Below are positions 12,219 to 22,350 of a stretch of 64,000 nt of DNA, one piece after another. Source of the DNA: Amoebidium appalachense (taxonomy: Eukaryota; Ichthyosporea). Under the pieces are notes generated by a model, which did no database searches, had not been told where the DNA came from, and worked only from the letters and a program-made list of their open reading frames with translations. The position numbers and the translations under genes are program-made. The DNA lies in contig CAVNZM010000009.1 in assembly GCA_963693365.1 (NCBI GenBank), forward strand, positions 4,402,001 to 4,466,000. The letters run 5' to 3'. How positions within the stretch are numbered: position 1 is the stretch's first letter; every line of letters begins with the position of its first letter.

Positions 12219-13403
12219 ATGGCACATGCCTATAATCGTTTCAGAACCTCTTTCAAAGTTCCATCTACACCCATCACACATGTGCGACCATTAAAACGTC
12301 CAGCAGATACACCTACCACAGATGCACAACCAGAAAAACATCGCCTTAGACTAAGCGCAACACCTATTTACAATACACTACCCATTCAGAATAACACCAC
12401 ACCACTCCGTAGAAACACAATAACAACCATGCCGAAACTTTCGGTTGATACAGTACTGGCAGAACTTGCCCTCGTTAAGAAACAGCTAAATGAGCTGTTA
12501 CCACTCAAGAACATGATAGAAAAACTCCAAACAGAAAATACCCAACTCAAGCTCACCATTGATTCACTCACAGCCCAGCTAAACATTAGTGGATCGCAAA
12601 ACCCCAAAACTCATGAGCAAACATCTCGCGACGGAGACATTTCCACCCCAACACAAAACAACACAGGACCGGAAGCACAGCTCCCGGCAGAGTTCCTAGA
12701 ATATGCGAACTCTCGTAAAACACCCGAGCTCCGCCAAATTGCCAAGGAAACATATGCCAGCATTCTTGCAGGCAACGAGTACCGCCGCAACTCCCCTCCC
12801 AAACCGCCGGCTAAGGGGAACACCCAAGCAAACGGTAACATCAACATCCCACCCAAATACGAGAGGGTGTATTTCAAAGTCAAGCACGGCAGACGCCCAC
12901 ACAGGGCCATGTGGTCCATCTTCAAGGCTCTCGGCTTCCGGTGCTCTCGCATCCTTTGTCTGTCCTTCATTGGATACGATGTGCTGGAAGTAGCAGTACG
13001 GGGCGACTATAACCGTGCGTTCATCCGTGACGCGACAAAGGGGTGTGGAAGCTTCTTCACCCACCTCCCAAGCTACGACCCATGCGCGCCGGAAAACATT
13101 CAGAAAGCAGACAAAGAACGTAAAGTGTCTGCTAAGAATGCGTGCGCCACACGTTGTCGTGTACGCATCAGCAAGGCAAAAGAGTTCCTCGCAAAGTTGG
13201 AAAACGATGCTACGAGCGTGATAGACACGGACACGAAGGAACCAATGTTTTCTGGTGAGAAACTGCTCGAGCGCAAACGCCGATGCGAGATGGAAATCGA
13301 GCTCTTCTGCGAACTGTTCGCGCTGGCGGAAGGTCGTGCATACGACCCCGTAAGCGACAAGTGGGAACCAACCCCACAGGTGTCGGACCAAACCGATGCC
13401 TAA
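12219..13403 (+). CDS. LINE ORF1 protein
   Basis: 394 residues from an ATG that follows a short 5' UTR. Residues about 1-65 are basic and Thr/Pro-rich. Residues about 73-125 form a leucine-heptad coiled coil (VLAELALVKKQLNELL followed by further heptads), the usual multimerisation region of LINE ORF1 proteins. Residues about 210-300 are a basic, Cys-containing region that could bind RNA. No CCHC knuckle is visible. It is expected to coat element RNA as a chaperone. The stop codon overlaps the ORF2 start within ATGCCTAA. The family assignment rests on its position before ORF2 and on the coiled coil. Confidence 0.8.
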   Translation: MAHAYNRFRTSFKVPSTPITHVRPLKRPADTPTTDAQPEKHRLRLSATPIYNTLPIQNNTTPLRRNTITTMPKLSVDTVLAELALVKKQLNELLPLKNMIEKLQTENTQLKLTIDSLTAQLNISGSQNPKTHEQTSRDGDISTPTQNNTGPEAQLPAEFLEYANSRKTPELRQIAKETYASILAGNEYRRNSPPKPPAKGNTQANGNINIPPKYERVYFKVKHGRRPHRAMWSIFKALGFRCSRILCLSFIGYDVLEVAVRGDYNRAFIRDATKGCGSFFTHLPSYDPCAPENIQKADKERKVSAKNACATRCRVRISKAKEFLAKLENDATSVIDTDTKEPMFSGEKLLERKRRCEMEIELFCELFALAEGRAYDPVSDKWEPTPQVSDQTDA

Positions 13404-16400
13404 TTTATCCTTCTTCTTCTGGAATGCTCGGACACTGGGCCCCCAAAAGGGCCTCCCCCCCGGGACACTCGACGATAAAATCAGCTACATACAACAACAG
13501 ACAAACAACCACACGTTTACAGTGATTTGCGAAACACAGTTTAAAAACCACCACAAATTCAACTCTACATTGGTCGACACATCCACACACCCCGGTTACG
13601 CGAAAAACCGAGGCATTATTGTACTTGCCGCACCACACGTGAGAGTGAAGTGCAAACCGGTAGCAAAAACGGAATTCTCGGTTTCTATAGAGTTTCTTTC
13701 TAATGTTTTTACTTTTGTATATTACCCACCATCTATGTCGGTTGTCGAATTGACTCACGAGTTGTCACAGTTACCAATGTCCACTGTTATTTTAGGTGAT
13801 TTTAACACGCGACTCCACCACACAGACACACTGCAAGTGAGTGTCGGGTACCCATCTAAGCCCCCGGAGCGTGCTATCCCTTTAGCAAGGTATGTCCAAA
13901 GTCACACTTTGCGGTTCCCTCAAATATCCCATGCCCACAACACCGACTGGGGAGTGGCCTTTTGGCCATCAACCATGTCAAAACTCTCTCTCCCTCCTAA
14001 CCTCTCTAGGTCATCTGACCACTCTCCTATCCTTTTCCTACCTAAGATCTCCCTTGATCTGCTCCCCCCTCCCCCTCCCACCTTTCGCCTCCGTCTATCC
14101 CAGCTTAAGTCACAGTGGGGTAGAGTTGATGTATGTGTATGCTATGCTACGAAACACCCTATATATATGCGCCTATTAGAATCTGCACAAGCCAGGCCAG
14201 ATTCACATCTCGTACTAGATACATGCACTAACTTTATTGTTGATGATTTGATAGATCTCGGTGATTATGCTGGCGGTGGTAGGAAGGAATATCCCGATGC
14301 TCTCTTGTTACCAAACACCACTCCCGCTAGACTAGGTGAACCCCTGTCTCAAAAGGAAAGCTTGCGCCGGCTTGCTAGTATGAATCGATTTGGCCCCCCT
14401 GCTCGTATTATTGGTGATACCACTGGAGACCCCCTCATAGACTCTGATAAGTATTTCTCGGAACTGTTTAAAGATAGGACCCCCGCTCAGAAACCTATTG
14501 TGTGGCCTGTAGACCCATCTATCCCCATAGAATCGATCCTCCCCTTTTTCAGTCCCGATGCCATATGGTCTGTGATATCTAGTTATAGCTCTAGTAAGTC
14601 TTGTGGACCTGATGGACTCCCTGCTGGGTTTCTTAAAATCCTTGTTCCCTCCTACCCACAAAAGGAAAGTGATCGTGCTATTAAACCTGATCTTACTATC
14701 ATGTTAAGCTCTCTCTTTTCTTGGTGTGTTAAATGTGGACATGTCCCGTCATCTTGGTTAGATACCTTAGTGATCCCCATAGTTAAGAAGGACTCTGAGG
14801 GCCCCATATCATCCTTTCGCCCCATTACACTAACCCAGGTTGTTCGTAGATTCTTTGAAGCTTGCTTACTTAGGTTATTTGCACATCACCCTAGGTTTCA
14901 ATCTATTCTTCACATACACCCATGCCAATCCGCTTTTCGTAAAAACAATTCATGTTATGTTCAAATAATGGCACTGCACGATTCTATGCAAGTTGGTGCA
15001 CAATATGTTGGCTTTATTGATTGGAAAACTGCTTACGATTCTGTCTCCCCTGGTCTCCTATGGGAAAAGCTTGCTGCACGGGGTGTACCACACTGCATTG
15101 GTGTTCTGTTAGAAGCACTCTTGTCTCAAACCTATGGTAGAGCTGTGGTTAATGGGCATCTTTCATATGGTTTTGCTCGTACTAGAGGTCTCTTGCAGGG
15201 TTCATTGCTTAGCCCCTTTTTGTTTAACCTATTTATAGATGATTTGGCTGTCAAGATTTACGCCGAAAACGATGACCCTATTAATAACTTTCCGCCTGCA
15301 CTTCTCTATGCTGATGATCTGTCCCTCCTTGCCCGTACCCCTAGACGCCTGCAAAGATTGTTCGATGTAGTGTCAGAGTGGTGCAAGGCAAACCTTATGA
15401 TCCTTAACATAGACAAATGTGGTGTTCTTGTACCTGATATAGCTAACAATTTACACACATTTACATTATCATCTAAACCTGTACCTATAGTTCCAGAATA
15501 CAAATATCTTGGTGTTCCGGTTGATTCTGTTGGTGTTATGTTTCCCCATATGGTCGAAAAGAGGGTAGAGTTGGCTCGTAAGCGGTTAGCTTTCTTCTCG
15601 GCTAATATTTTTAAAGACACACCCCTCCATCCTTCTATTAGACTTACATTTATTCGCACTTTTGTCTTCCCGGCATGTGAATATGGTTTACCCCTTCTCG
15701 CCGCTTGGATCAAGAAAGAGAGAACTAGAGCGCTTAAACCCTTGGCAAATTTCCTTGAAGCAGAAGTTGCCTCCTTTCTATCTAACAACTGTTGTAAACC
15801 TGGGCCTGTAACGCTCTCGATATATGGTCTGGTCCCAATAGCTGCTAGAGTATCCTATCTCGCGCTGAAATTCAATAAGCACATAAGCCGCTTAAAGAAG
15901 TATTTGCCCTCCCACCCTCTCTTCTCTATCCGACCTGTCCCCTCCTCACCTCTCCCCTCTTTCCTCCCCTCTCTCTCCCCTTCTCCCCTGGGCACAAATA
16001 CAAATAAACCCCGCAATAGTGTGTGTGTGACTTTGGACTGCCACTTACTTATTAAACATGTACACAATCACAAGATAATCACGCAATATAACAAATGGAA
16101 AAAGATACCACACGACACTAGACCCGATGAAAGCATACACCTTGAAAAACTAAGCCTTATGTCTCGTTTTATATATACTGACCGCCTCAACCATATTGCC
16201 AAATATGGCACTCGCAAGTGTATAACACCTAAATACATATTACCTTCCTGTAGAACTGGTCTTTCTCTAGCTGATGGTATTATTGATCAATTACCACGCT
16301 TTTACTGTACACGTGCTATACAGTGGAGATCTAATAAGTATAAGGTGGCATCATTTGCATGCCCAAACAACACACACACACACCAGTTTAACCGGTCATG

Positions 16401-16590
16401 TATCGCCAAATGTAGTTTGATAGACCACATAATACCGCAACACACACACGTCACATTCACAACAGACACCCAGAAAGATAGCCTACCTGTAAATTACAAC
16501 ATCCTTGATTTTATACTAAACACGCGTAACTACGACCTGTTTATTAGATGTATTGATTGGCTTGAGAAACACATCACTACAAAATTATAG
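13396..16590 (+). CDS. LINE ORF2: AP-type endonuclease and reverse transcriptase
   Basis: 1064 residues. Residues about 1-215 are an exonuclease-endonuclease-phosphatase domain: N of FFFWNARTL, E of CETQF, GDFN and the closing SDHSPIL. The reverse transcriptase (about 390-760) shows SCGPDGLPAGF, FIDWKTAYDSV (first Asp), LLQGSLLSPFLFNLFIDD and the catalytic YADD, then LGVPVD. A Cys/His-containing C-terminal region ends at TAG. It nicks target DNA and primes reverse transcription in the nucleus (target-primed reverse transcription). No RNase H domain is seen. It starts within the last 8 nt of ORF1, consistent with termination-reinitiation. Confidence 0.92.
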   Translation: MPNLSFFFWNARTLGPQKGLPPGTLDDKISYIQQQTNNHTFTVICETQFKNHHKFNSTLVDTSTHPGYAKNRGIIVLAAPHVRVKCKPVAKTEFSVSIEFLSNVFTFVYYPPSMSVVELTHELSQLPMSTVILGDFNTRLHHTDTLQVSVGYPSKPPERAIPLARYVQSHTLRFPQISHAHNTDWGVAFWPSTMSKLSLPPNLSRSSDHSPILFLPKISLDLLPPPPPTFRLRLSQLKSQWGRVDVCVCYATKHPIYMRLLESAQARPDSHLVLDTCTNFIVDDLIDLGDYAGGGRKEYPDALLLPNTTPARLGEPLSQKESLRRLASMNRFGPPARIIGDTTGDPLIDSDKYFSELFKDRTPAQKPIVWPVDPSIPIESILPFFSPDAIWSVISSYSSSKSCGPDGLPAGFLKILVPSYPQKESDRAIKPDLTIMLSSLFSWCVKCGHVPSSWLDTLVIPIVKKDSEGPISSFRPITLTQVVRRFFEACLLRLFAHHPRFQSILHIHPCQSAFRKNNSCYVQIMALHDSMQVGAQYVGFIDWKTAYDSVSPGLLWEKLAARGVPHCIGVLLEALLSQTYGRAVVNGHLSYGFARTRGLLQGSLLSPFLFNLFIDDLAVKIYAENDDPINNFPPALLYADDLSLLARTPRRLQRLFDVVSEWCKANLMILNIDKCGVLVPDIANNLHTFTLSSKPVPIVPEYKYLGVPVDSVGVMFPHMVEKRVELARKRLAFFSANIFKDTPLHPSIRLTFIRTFVFPACEYGLPLLAAWIKKERTRALKPLANFLEAEVASFLSNNCCKPGPVTLSIYGLVPIAARVSYLALKFNKHISRLKKYLPSHPLFSIRPVPSSPLPSFLPSLSPSPLGTNTNKPRNSVCVTLDCHLLIKHVHNHKIITQYNKWKKIPHDTRPDESIHLEKLSLMSRFIYTDRLNHIAKYGTRKCITPKYILPSCRTGLSLADGIIDQLPRFYCTRAIQWRSNKYKVASFACPNNTHTHQFNRSCIAKCSLIDHIIPQHTHVTFTTDTQKDSLPVNYNILDFILNTRNYDLFIRCIDWLEKHITTKL

Positions 16591-16592
16591 CG

Positions 16593-16594
16593 CA

Positions 16595-16665
<71 letters not shown>

Positions 16666-16697
16666 CCAGCTGATACCGAGTGTCCCGAGGGGAGCCC

Positions 16698-16753
<56 letters not shown>
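16593..16753 (+). repeat. LINE 3' UTR: (CA)n, GGGGAGCCCC hairpin, 52-nt poly(A)
   Basis: (CA)n at about 16600-16664, a 36-bp unique stretch ending in a small hairpin (gaggggagcccctt), and an A run at 16702-16753. The long A run is the expected 3' end of a retrotransposed copy. Confidence 0.85.
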
Positions 16754-16754
<1 letters not shown>

Positions 16755-17343
16755 GGGGAACCCCAACTAATTGATTTCTCCTTGTAGTCTTTATGGTGTC
16801 TCGCAGAGAAAGTAAACCCTGATATATAGTCACCACCCGACATCTATGTACGTGATCATGATATACCGCTGAGGGGATATTCCGAGCAAACCCCCCCCCC
16901 CATAAATGAGACTGGTTCTCTTTGCCTCGAGTAAACAGCGTAAACCCCCTAACATTATGCTGCGCATGCTAATCCATGTTAACTTATTTGTTCCCAGCCT
17001 GGCTCTAGCTAGATCTCTTCCCCCTATAATCGAATCACCCCCCTTCCCCCCTCTCCCCCTAACGCTTCCCTCCCTCCCCCCATACACACAGGCTGTACAC
17101 CTTTAAAATTTGAAGAGAGGGGATGGGGGGGGGGAGGGGGGAGGGGGGGGGGGGGTATGTTAAGGACAAAGGGTTCATTTTGAAATTTCACTATGTAATT
17201 GATCAAATTTCATATGTAGGATTATCGGCCCCCACTGAGTATCGGGAGTTAGGGAGTATGGGGGATTACGATCTGCCGTTATGCACATGCATGGTTCATG
17301 GCCGCACTCAATTTGATTGGTGGGGATATAATGGACCAATAGT

Positions 17344-17369
17344 CTCATATACCATATATGGTATATGAG
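17344..17369. repeat. Perfect 26-bp AT-rich palindrome
   Basis: ctcatataccata is followed directly by its reverse complement. No flanking duplication is obvious. Confidence 0.85.
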
Positions 17370-17406
17370 GAAATTTAGTTTTGAACTATTTGTCCTTAAG
17401 GGGTCA

Positions 17407-17625
17407 CTTCTTATCAGGAGTCGCAGATAAATCTGCATGCCAGTGGGGGGTTAACGTTGCATAACGTAACAGGACTCCGGTGGACATCAGTCACACTAAG
17501 AAACCTTGCGTGTGTGTGTGCAGAAAAATTTGAATCTTAAAACTTACTGGAGGTCCATAGGTTCGACAGGCAGCAGTGATGCAACAGAGAAAACTTCATT
17601 GGTGCATGTGGGTCTCTGCATGCGT
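17407..17625. repeat. Dispersed repeat D, copy 1
   Basis: Matches 19025-19230 in order: agtcgcagata, ctgcatgccagt, actccggtggacatcagt, aaaacttactggagg, gcagtgatgcaacagaga. Read on the minus strand, tccagtaagttt looks like a 5' splice site in both copies, so this could be a duplicated exon edge. Confidence 0.65.
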
Positions 17626-17835
17626 AGACTTTGATGTATGCTTTTGAGTGTGAGTAAGTGGGTTGTGCATGTGAGTGAATGTGTGTGTGTGTGTTTTTGT
17701 TGCAACTAACTCTCTCATTCCCACCCCCACTCTCCCTCCCTCCCTCCCTCTCTCTCCCTCCCTCTCTCTCCCTCGCTTCCTCTCCCCCTCTCTCTCGACC
17801 CTCCTCCACCGCCACCTCCCCTGTTTTTTTTACAG

Positions 17836-17996
17836 ATACCGTCCAGCATTAAGAATACCCGCAAATCACGGCGAATACACTAGCGGCCAAGTAGGGGTTT
17901 TTAAAGAATATGCAGGGCAGCCAGATTTTGGGGTATTCTTAATGGCGGATCGTCAGGTTGCACTGTGTGTGGAGGAGGACTCGTTTCCAGTGCATG
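17836..17996 (+). CDS. Candidate internal exon, unknown protein
   Basis: Flanked by a strong acceptor (ctgttttttttacag) and a donor (catg|gtaggg). The open frame between them starts after one base and encodes about 53 residues, including NHGEYTSGQVGVFKEYAG and PDFGVFLMADRQVALCVEED. Composition is unlike the surrounding low-complexity DNA. No partner exons or family were recognised. It could also be a relic of a mobile element ORF. Confidence 0.4.
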
Positions 17997-18054
17997 GTAG
18001 GGTGGATGAAGGGGGAGGTGTTGGCCCCCCCCTTCCCATCCTCTCCTCCCCATC

Positions 18055-18136
18055 CCCCCCCCCCCCCCCCCCCCCCGCCAAAAAAAAAGAAAAAAAAAAA
18101 AAAAAAAAACAACAACAACAACAACAACAAAAAAAA
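18055..18136. repeat. C run, A run, (AAC)n
   Basis: C at 18055-18076, A-rich at 18080-18108, (CAA)n at 18109-18129. Confidence 0.95.
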
Positions 18137-18169
18137 TAAAAATATGGCTTCTTAGACTAAACCATCGAT

Positions 18170-18440
18170 CATTATCCAAAGGCCTTTTATTGGTATCTCT
18201 CCACATCTTTATCGAAATAACCTGCTGACATGTAAGTGTATCGCAAGTGACTCAGCGGAGAACACACAAAAAAAAAGAAAACGGGTCCGCGATCCGATGC
18301 CGTTTGGACATTGTGCCCAGGGAGGATTACAGTAGTACACTATAATGTGCATGTAGGTGGTTCTGTATGTGTGCATGTGTGCATGTGTGTGCATGTGAGC
18401 GTGCCTGCCTGTGTGCCTGCGTGCCTGCGTGTGCGCGCGC

Positions 18441-18513
<73 letters not shown>

Positions 18514-18537
18514 CGCGCGCGCACGGTGTGTGTGGAT

Positions 18538-18569
<32 letters not shown>

Positions 18570-18640
18570 TAAATTCAAAATAGGCCGGGCATTTGCAACA
18601 TGTCCTTCTCAACTGCTGTAGATATTATGCAGTCCGTGCC
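18170..18640. repeat. Dispersed repeat A, copy 2
   Basis: Same left arm, (GT)n/G-run middle and right arm as 11219-12045, but with a shorter middle (GT and CG tract 18380-18525, G run 18538-18568). See copy 1. Confidence 0.75.
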
Positions 18641-18651
18641 CCCTTCCCACC

Positions 18652-18777
18652 TTTTACGTCCCTACCCGCTTCTATAATATTACTTGTAATAATATGCTAC
18701 TTAGCCATGTTAGTTTTTACGTCCCTACCTGTTTTTAGTAACATTACCAGTAATAGTATGCTACTTAGCCATGTTGG
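18652..18777. repeat. Two tandem copies of a 63-bp unit
   Basis: The unit from ttttacgtccctacc to gctacttagccatgtt occurs twice with a 63-bp offset and a few substitutions. Confidence 0.85.
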
Positions 18778-18968
18778 TTCCCAGGACTCTAGATCTCTCC
18801 CCTCTGTAACGAACAAATCCCTAACCCACCCACCCAAAAACACACACACGCACACACACACATACACATACCCACACACGCCCACACACAAATATATGAC
18901 ATTTTACACGTTTTTGGAACGAGGGGGATGCAGGGAAGGGTGGGGTGGCAAGGGGTGGGGTGGGGGGG

Positions 18969-19010
<42 letters not shown>

Positions 19011-19024
19011 TATCTCAAGGGTTG

Positions 19025-19230
19025 AATTTGCAGAAGTCGCAGATAGGCCTGCATGCCAGTACATAACCCGGGGGTTACCATTAACACATACCGTAACATG
19101 ACTCCAATAAACATCAGTGTTACACTAAAAAGTGTAGAAAAACTTACTGGAGGCCACACTGCTCCGTAAGCCCGGCAAGCCGCAGTGATGCAACAGAGAG
19201 AACTTCCTTAGTGCCTGTTAGCTCTCAGCA
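19025..19230. repeat. Dispersed repeat D, copy 2
   Basis: Diverged second copy of 17407-17625, preceded by a 42-nt G run (about 18968-19009). Confidence 0.65.
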
Positions 19231-19658
19231 CTGTGTGCATGTGTGTACTGAGCTGTGTGTTTGAGTGAGTGATTGAGTGTGCATGTGAGTGAGTAAAAAT
19301 AAATAAATAAATAAAAAACTAGTGAATGTGTGCGTTTGTGTGTGTATTTCTGCAATATGAGTGGGCGACCACCGCTGATGTTGTGGACAAACTTTACTGC
19401 CGCCACATCCGAGGCGCAGGCCTTTTTTTTTTTTTTTTTTTTTGGGTGGGGGGGGGGGGGGGGGGGGGGGGGGGGATTTTCTGCTTCATAATTAAAACGA
19501 TCAAGTAGGGAACCAGGCTGGTTGAGTGCGCACCATGGCTCAGGAAAAAGTATAATACTGATTTTTTTTTCATTCTCAGGCCTTGACTCTATACCATCTC
19601 TCTTTTTTTGCTTCGTGACCACCAGCGCACACACGAGCACACGTGTTTGGGTGGGGCC

Positions 19659-19689
<31 letters not shown>

Positions 19690-20042
19690 AGGGGGGGGGG
19701 GGGGGACCACCATCAACACCACCACGGCCTCCAGAATCAAAGGAACTTTATGTGCTGAAGGAAGCACAATACGAGATAGTTTTGACAATATTTTAGACTG
19801 CACACCAGCACATGCGTACCATTGAATATAAGCATTCTTTCAATGGTGGATGGCAGGTGGGTGGGTTGATTGAGGGGGGGGGGGGGGGGGGGGAGGGGGG
19901 GGGGAGGGAGAGAGGGGGGGGGGGGGGGAGGGGGGGGGGAGGGGGGAGGGGGGACGGGAGGAAGGGGGAGGAGGAGGGGAGGCAGGGGTGTAGAAGATTG
20001 ACTCCAACTGAGCGAGCACGGGTCGACGTCAATCTGGGGGGG
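19231..20042. repeat. T/G runs and G-rich blocks with short unique pieces
   Basis: T run 19422-19443 joined to a G run 19449-19475; G-rich 19660-19705 and 19876-19980. A 30-bp inverted repeat, accattgaa ... ttcaatggt, lies at 19819-19848. No gene is seen. Confidence 0.7.
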
Positions 20043-20150
20043 GGGGGATGACATCATAATGCACAATGTGTGTGGAAGCGGGAAAGGGAGACGGAGACCT
20101 CGGGCTGGCATGCAGCAAGCAGGCAGACGGATGTGGACTGGGCGCAAACA
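20043..20150. repeat. Dispersed repeat E, copy 1
   Basis: Resembles 29088-29205: gatgaca..ataatgcaca, gtgtgtg, gacggag, ctggc, tgcagcaagca, gtggac, in the same order. Confidence 0.6.
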
Positions 20151-20234
20151 CACAGTCACCCACTCCCTCTCTCAGACTCACAGAGCCTCACTCTCTCTCT
20201 CATTTTGTGTGTGTGTGTGTGTCTGTGTGTGTAT

Positions 20235-20265
<31 letters not shown>

Positions 20266-20269
20266 TGAC

Positions 20270-20306
<37 letters not shown>

Positions 20307-20656
20307 GTGGGTGGGTGGGTGGGTGGGTGGGTGGGTGGGTGGGTGAGTGGGTTTGTGTTTGTGTGTGTGTGTGTGTGTGACCCTGGTGAACATGTGTGCG
20401 CGCACACGGATACACGTGGGCGAGGGTCCTGGGATCGAACCTAAACAAATGGGGGTAGTGTGGCTGGGGTGTTTTTTTTTGTGTTTTGGGGGTGGGGGGG
20501 GAGGGGGGACTCGGCTACTATATTAATTCGGGCGTGGTGTCCAACAGTGTGACTTAGGCACGAACCCTAACGACTGTATCCGGATTCCCCTCCCCACCCT
20601 CCCCCTCCCCCGTTCCTCTCCGCCTGTTTTTTCTCCACCAACTTCCACTTTCTTCG

Positions 20657-20720
<64 letters not shown>

Positions 20721-20859
20721 GAGAGAATGGATGGAGGCCGGGAGAGATGGAGGGAGGGAAGGAGGGAGAGAGGGGACGGGGGGGGGGGGGGGGGGGGGGG
20801 GAAGGAGGGAGTAGAGGAGAGAGTCACACAGTGCGAGTGTGTGTGTGAGTCGTGACGTA
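20151..20859. repeat. (GT)n, (GGGT)n, G runs, (GA)n
   Basis: GT at 20210-20232, G run 20236-20263, GT 20270-20296, GGGT/GTGGGT repeats 20297-20350, (GA)n 20659-20726 and G run 20780-20801. Confidence 0.9.
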
Positions 20860-21240
20860 TTTGATGCACTATTAGGGACGACCTCTCTGGATGTGGACAA
20901 AATGGTCTGCCACCACATCCATTGTAGGTGCAGCATCGATGAGCTGTGGTTGGGTGCACCAGCAAGGGCACAATCCATCAAGTTGGGTGCAAGAAGTCCT
21001 GGAAGGTCGCCCAACAGGCCCTGCTCAAAGCAGTGCTTCAAGTAGGCTTTGATCTGGTGGCTTGGGATTGTGGGACGCAATAACCGAACTTCTAGAAAAC
21101 TTATTTCAGTTTGCTGTCGCTAAGTTGTAGCCTTCATGATCCGTGCGTCTCGTTTCTATATATCAAAATAAACTGATTGCCAGTTTAACTAGATAGGCCC
21201 TCTGGTACTGTCACCGTGGTGTAAAGCCAACGTGTGCATC
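20860..21240. repeat. Dispersed repeat C, copy 1
   Basis: One of three diverged copies (others about 26790-27030 and 28085-28420). Shared landmarks are gggacgacctct/ggtctgcc.ccacat, ggtcgcccaa, cagtgcttcaagt and the end gattgtgggac, then ccgtgcgtct and gccctctggtactgtcaccg. The minus strand has an open frame here (HCFEQGLLGDLPGLLAPN) whose pattern is partly kept in copy 3, so the family may derive from a coding sequence. Confidence 0.65.
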
Positions 21241-21570
21241 AAGACTTCAGTTCAGTTACTGAGGCTTTATGATAACACTTCCGTGGCTATTACGTGTACT
21301 TTCGGTTTTTTGCAAAGAAGTGTGTGTAGGTGGGTGGCTGGGATATCGCTGCTGCTGGTGGTGATGGTGGTGGATGGCATAGATCTACAGAGATGGGTAT
21401 CTTTCAGTACTGTGTGTATGTATCGAGGCCACAAAATACAGTCATTTGAATCCAAAGTGTATACTTTCACCGTGACACACCGACCACAACAGATGAAGAC
21501 CAATTATAAAACCGGGCTTACTGGTATATCCCCCCTCCCCCCAACCCACTCCCCCCAACTTCCCCCCCCC

Positions 21571-21601
<31 letters not shown>

Positions 21602-21680
21602 ACGTGTTTACCCCAAACAAATGCATAGACATGACACACAGACATACACGCAGACCGTGACTGTGTCACAACAAAACTAC

Positions 21681-21728
<48 letters not shown>

Positions 21729-21862
21729 AAAAAAAAAAAAAAACCCACCCTACACAACCAGCATCACCACGAGGAGCTCTAGAGATCATTATTACCAGGT
21801 TTAAAAACCCAACTGAGAAAGATATAGACGTTACATACCGTTGCATGTATGAAAGAGGTGGG
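21241..21862. repeat. Unique sequence, then C/CA/A tracts
   Basis: 21241-21520 is ordinary sequence. A C run plus (CA)n lies at 21553-21603, a C run at 21683-21718 and an A run at 21719-21743. No gene. Confidence 0.7.
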
Positions 21863-22216
21863 TGTCGTGTCCGGCTCGCGGTCGCTCTTTTGGGAGCTTG
21901 GCTTACTGTTACTATGTGGCGGGCTGGTGTACGTCATTGAAAGGCGCAACCATTTATTGTGCCAGATCACCATTACCGGCAATCATTCCCCAGATGAACT
22001 GACCTACCGAATTGCTTTTATACCAAAGCAATTTCGTAGCCGTGATTGTGGGACAGGAATGCCGTCCAGCCTCACCAATCAAAAACCAGATCGGTGAGCC
22101 ACATAACAATCCCCTCCCGCAAAGGACAAGCTAGAGTCTCCTGACTCGACTCCATGGGCACGAAAGACCCAGCGGGGGTGTAGCTTGTCGTGTCCGGCTC
22201 GCGGTCGCTCTTTTGG
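21863..22216 (-). mobile_element. TRIM element, inverted, second LTR truncated
   Basis: A complete 246-bp LTR (21863-22108) and the 77-bp interior (22109-22185) are followed by only the first 31 nt of the second LTR (22186-22216), after which the sequence changes abruptly. Orientation is opposite to the intact TRIM at 25729-26297, judged by TATAAAAG and AATAAA in the LTR. It lies just upstream of gag but points the wrong way to be its 5' LTR. Confidence 0.85.
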
Positions 22217-22350
22217 TTCAGAGTGAACCCCGTTTACACTCATACACATACATTTTACACTGAAGTGTCCGTGAGGATACTTTACAAGCTACACCAATCC
22301 AATTGCTATATTGCAAAACTTCCGTCTCGGCTGTTGCTTTCGCCCCCAAC

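Larger units (their letters stand above)
12061..16753 (+). mobile_element. Non-LTR retrotransposon (LINE), two ORFs, poly(A) end
   Basis: Apparently complete. It has a 5' UTR beginning with three 18-bp repeats, ORF1 (12219-13403), ORF2 (13396-16590), a short 3' UTR containing (CA)n, and a 52-nt A run ending at 16753. Both ORFs are intact, so the copy is young and perhaps active. Its left end directly follows dispersed repeat A. A clear target-site duplication was not found. The exact 5' end is uncertain by a few tens of bp. Confidence 0.85.
16754..17835. other. Intergenic sequence with low-complexity patches and repeat D copy 1
   Basis: Mostly ordinary sequence. Small G/C-rich patches lie at 16892-16902, 17038-17080 and 17123-17155. 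A CT-rich patch at 17730-17820 precedes the exon called at 17836. No gene was recognised between the LINE and 17836. Confidence 0.5.

Noticed and set aside
21863-22216. 5' LTR of the gag-pol element
   Set aside because: The LTR lies in the opposite orientation to gag and has the TRIM interior next to it, so it is a separate insertion.
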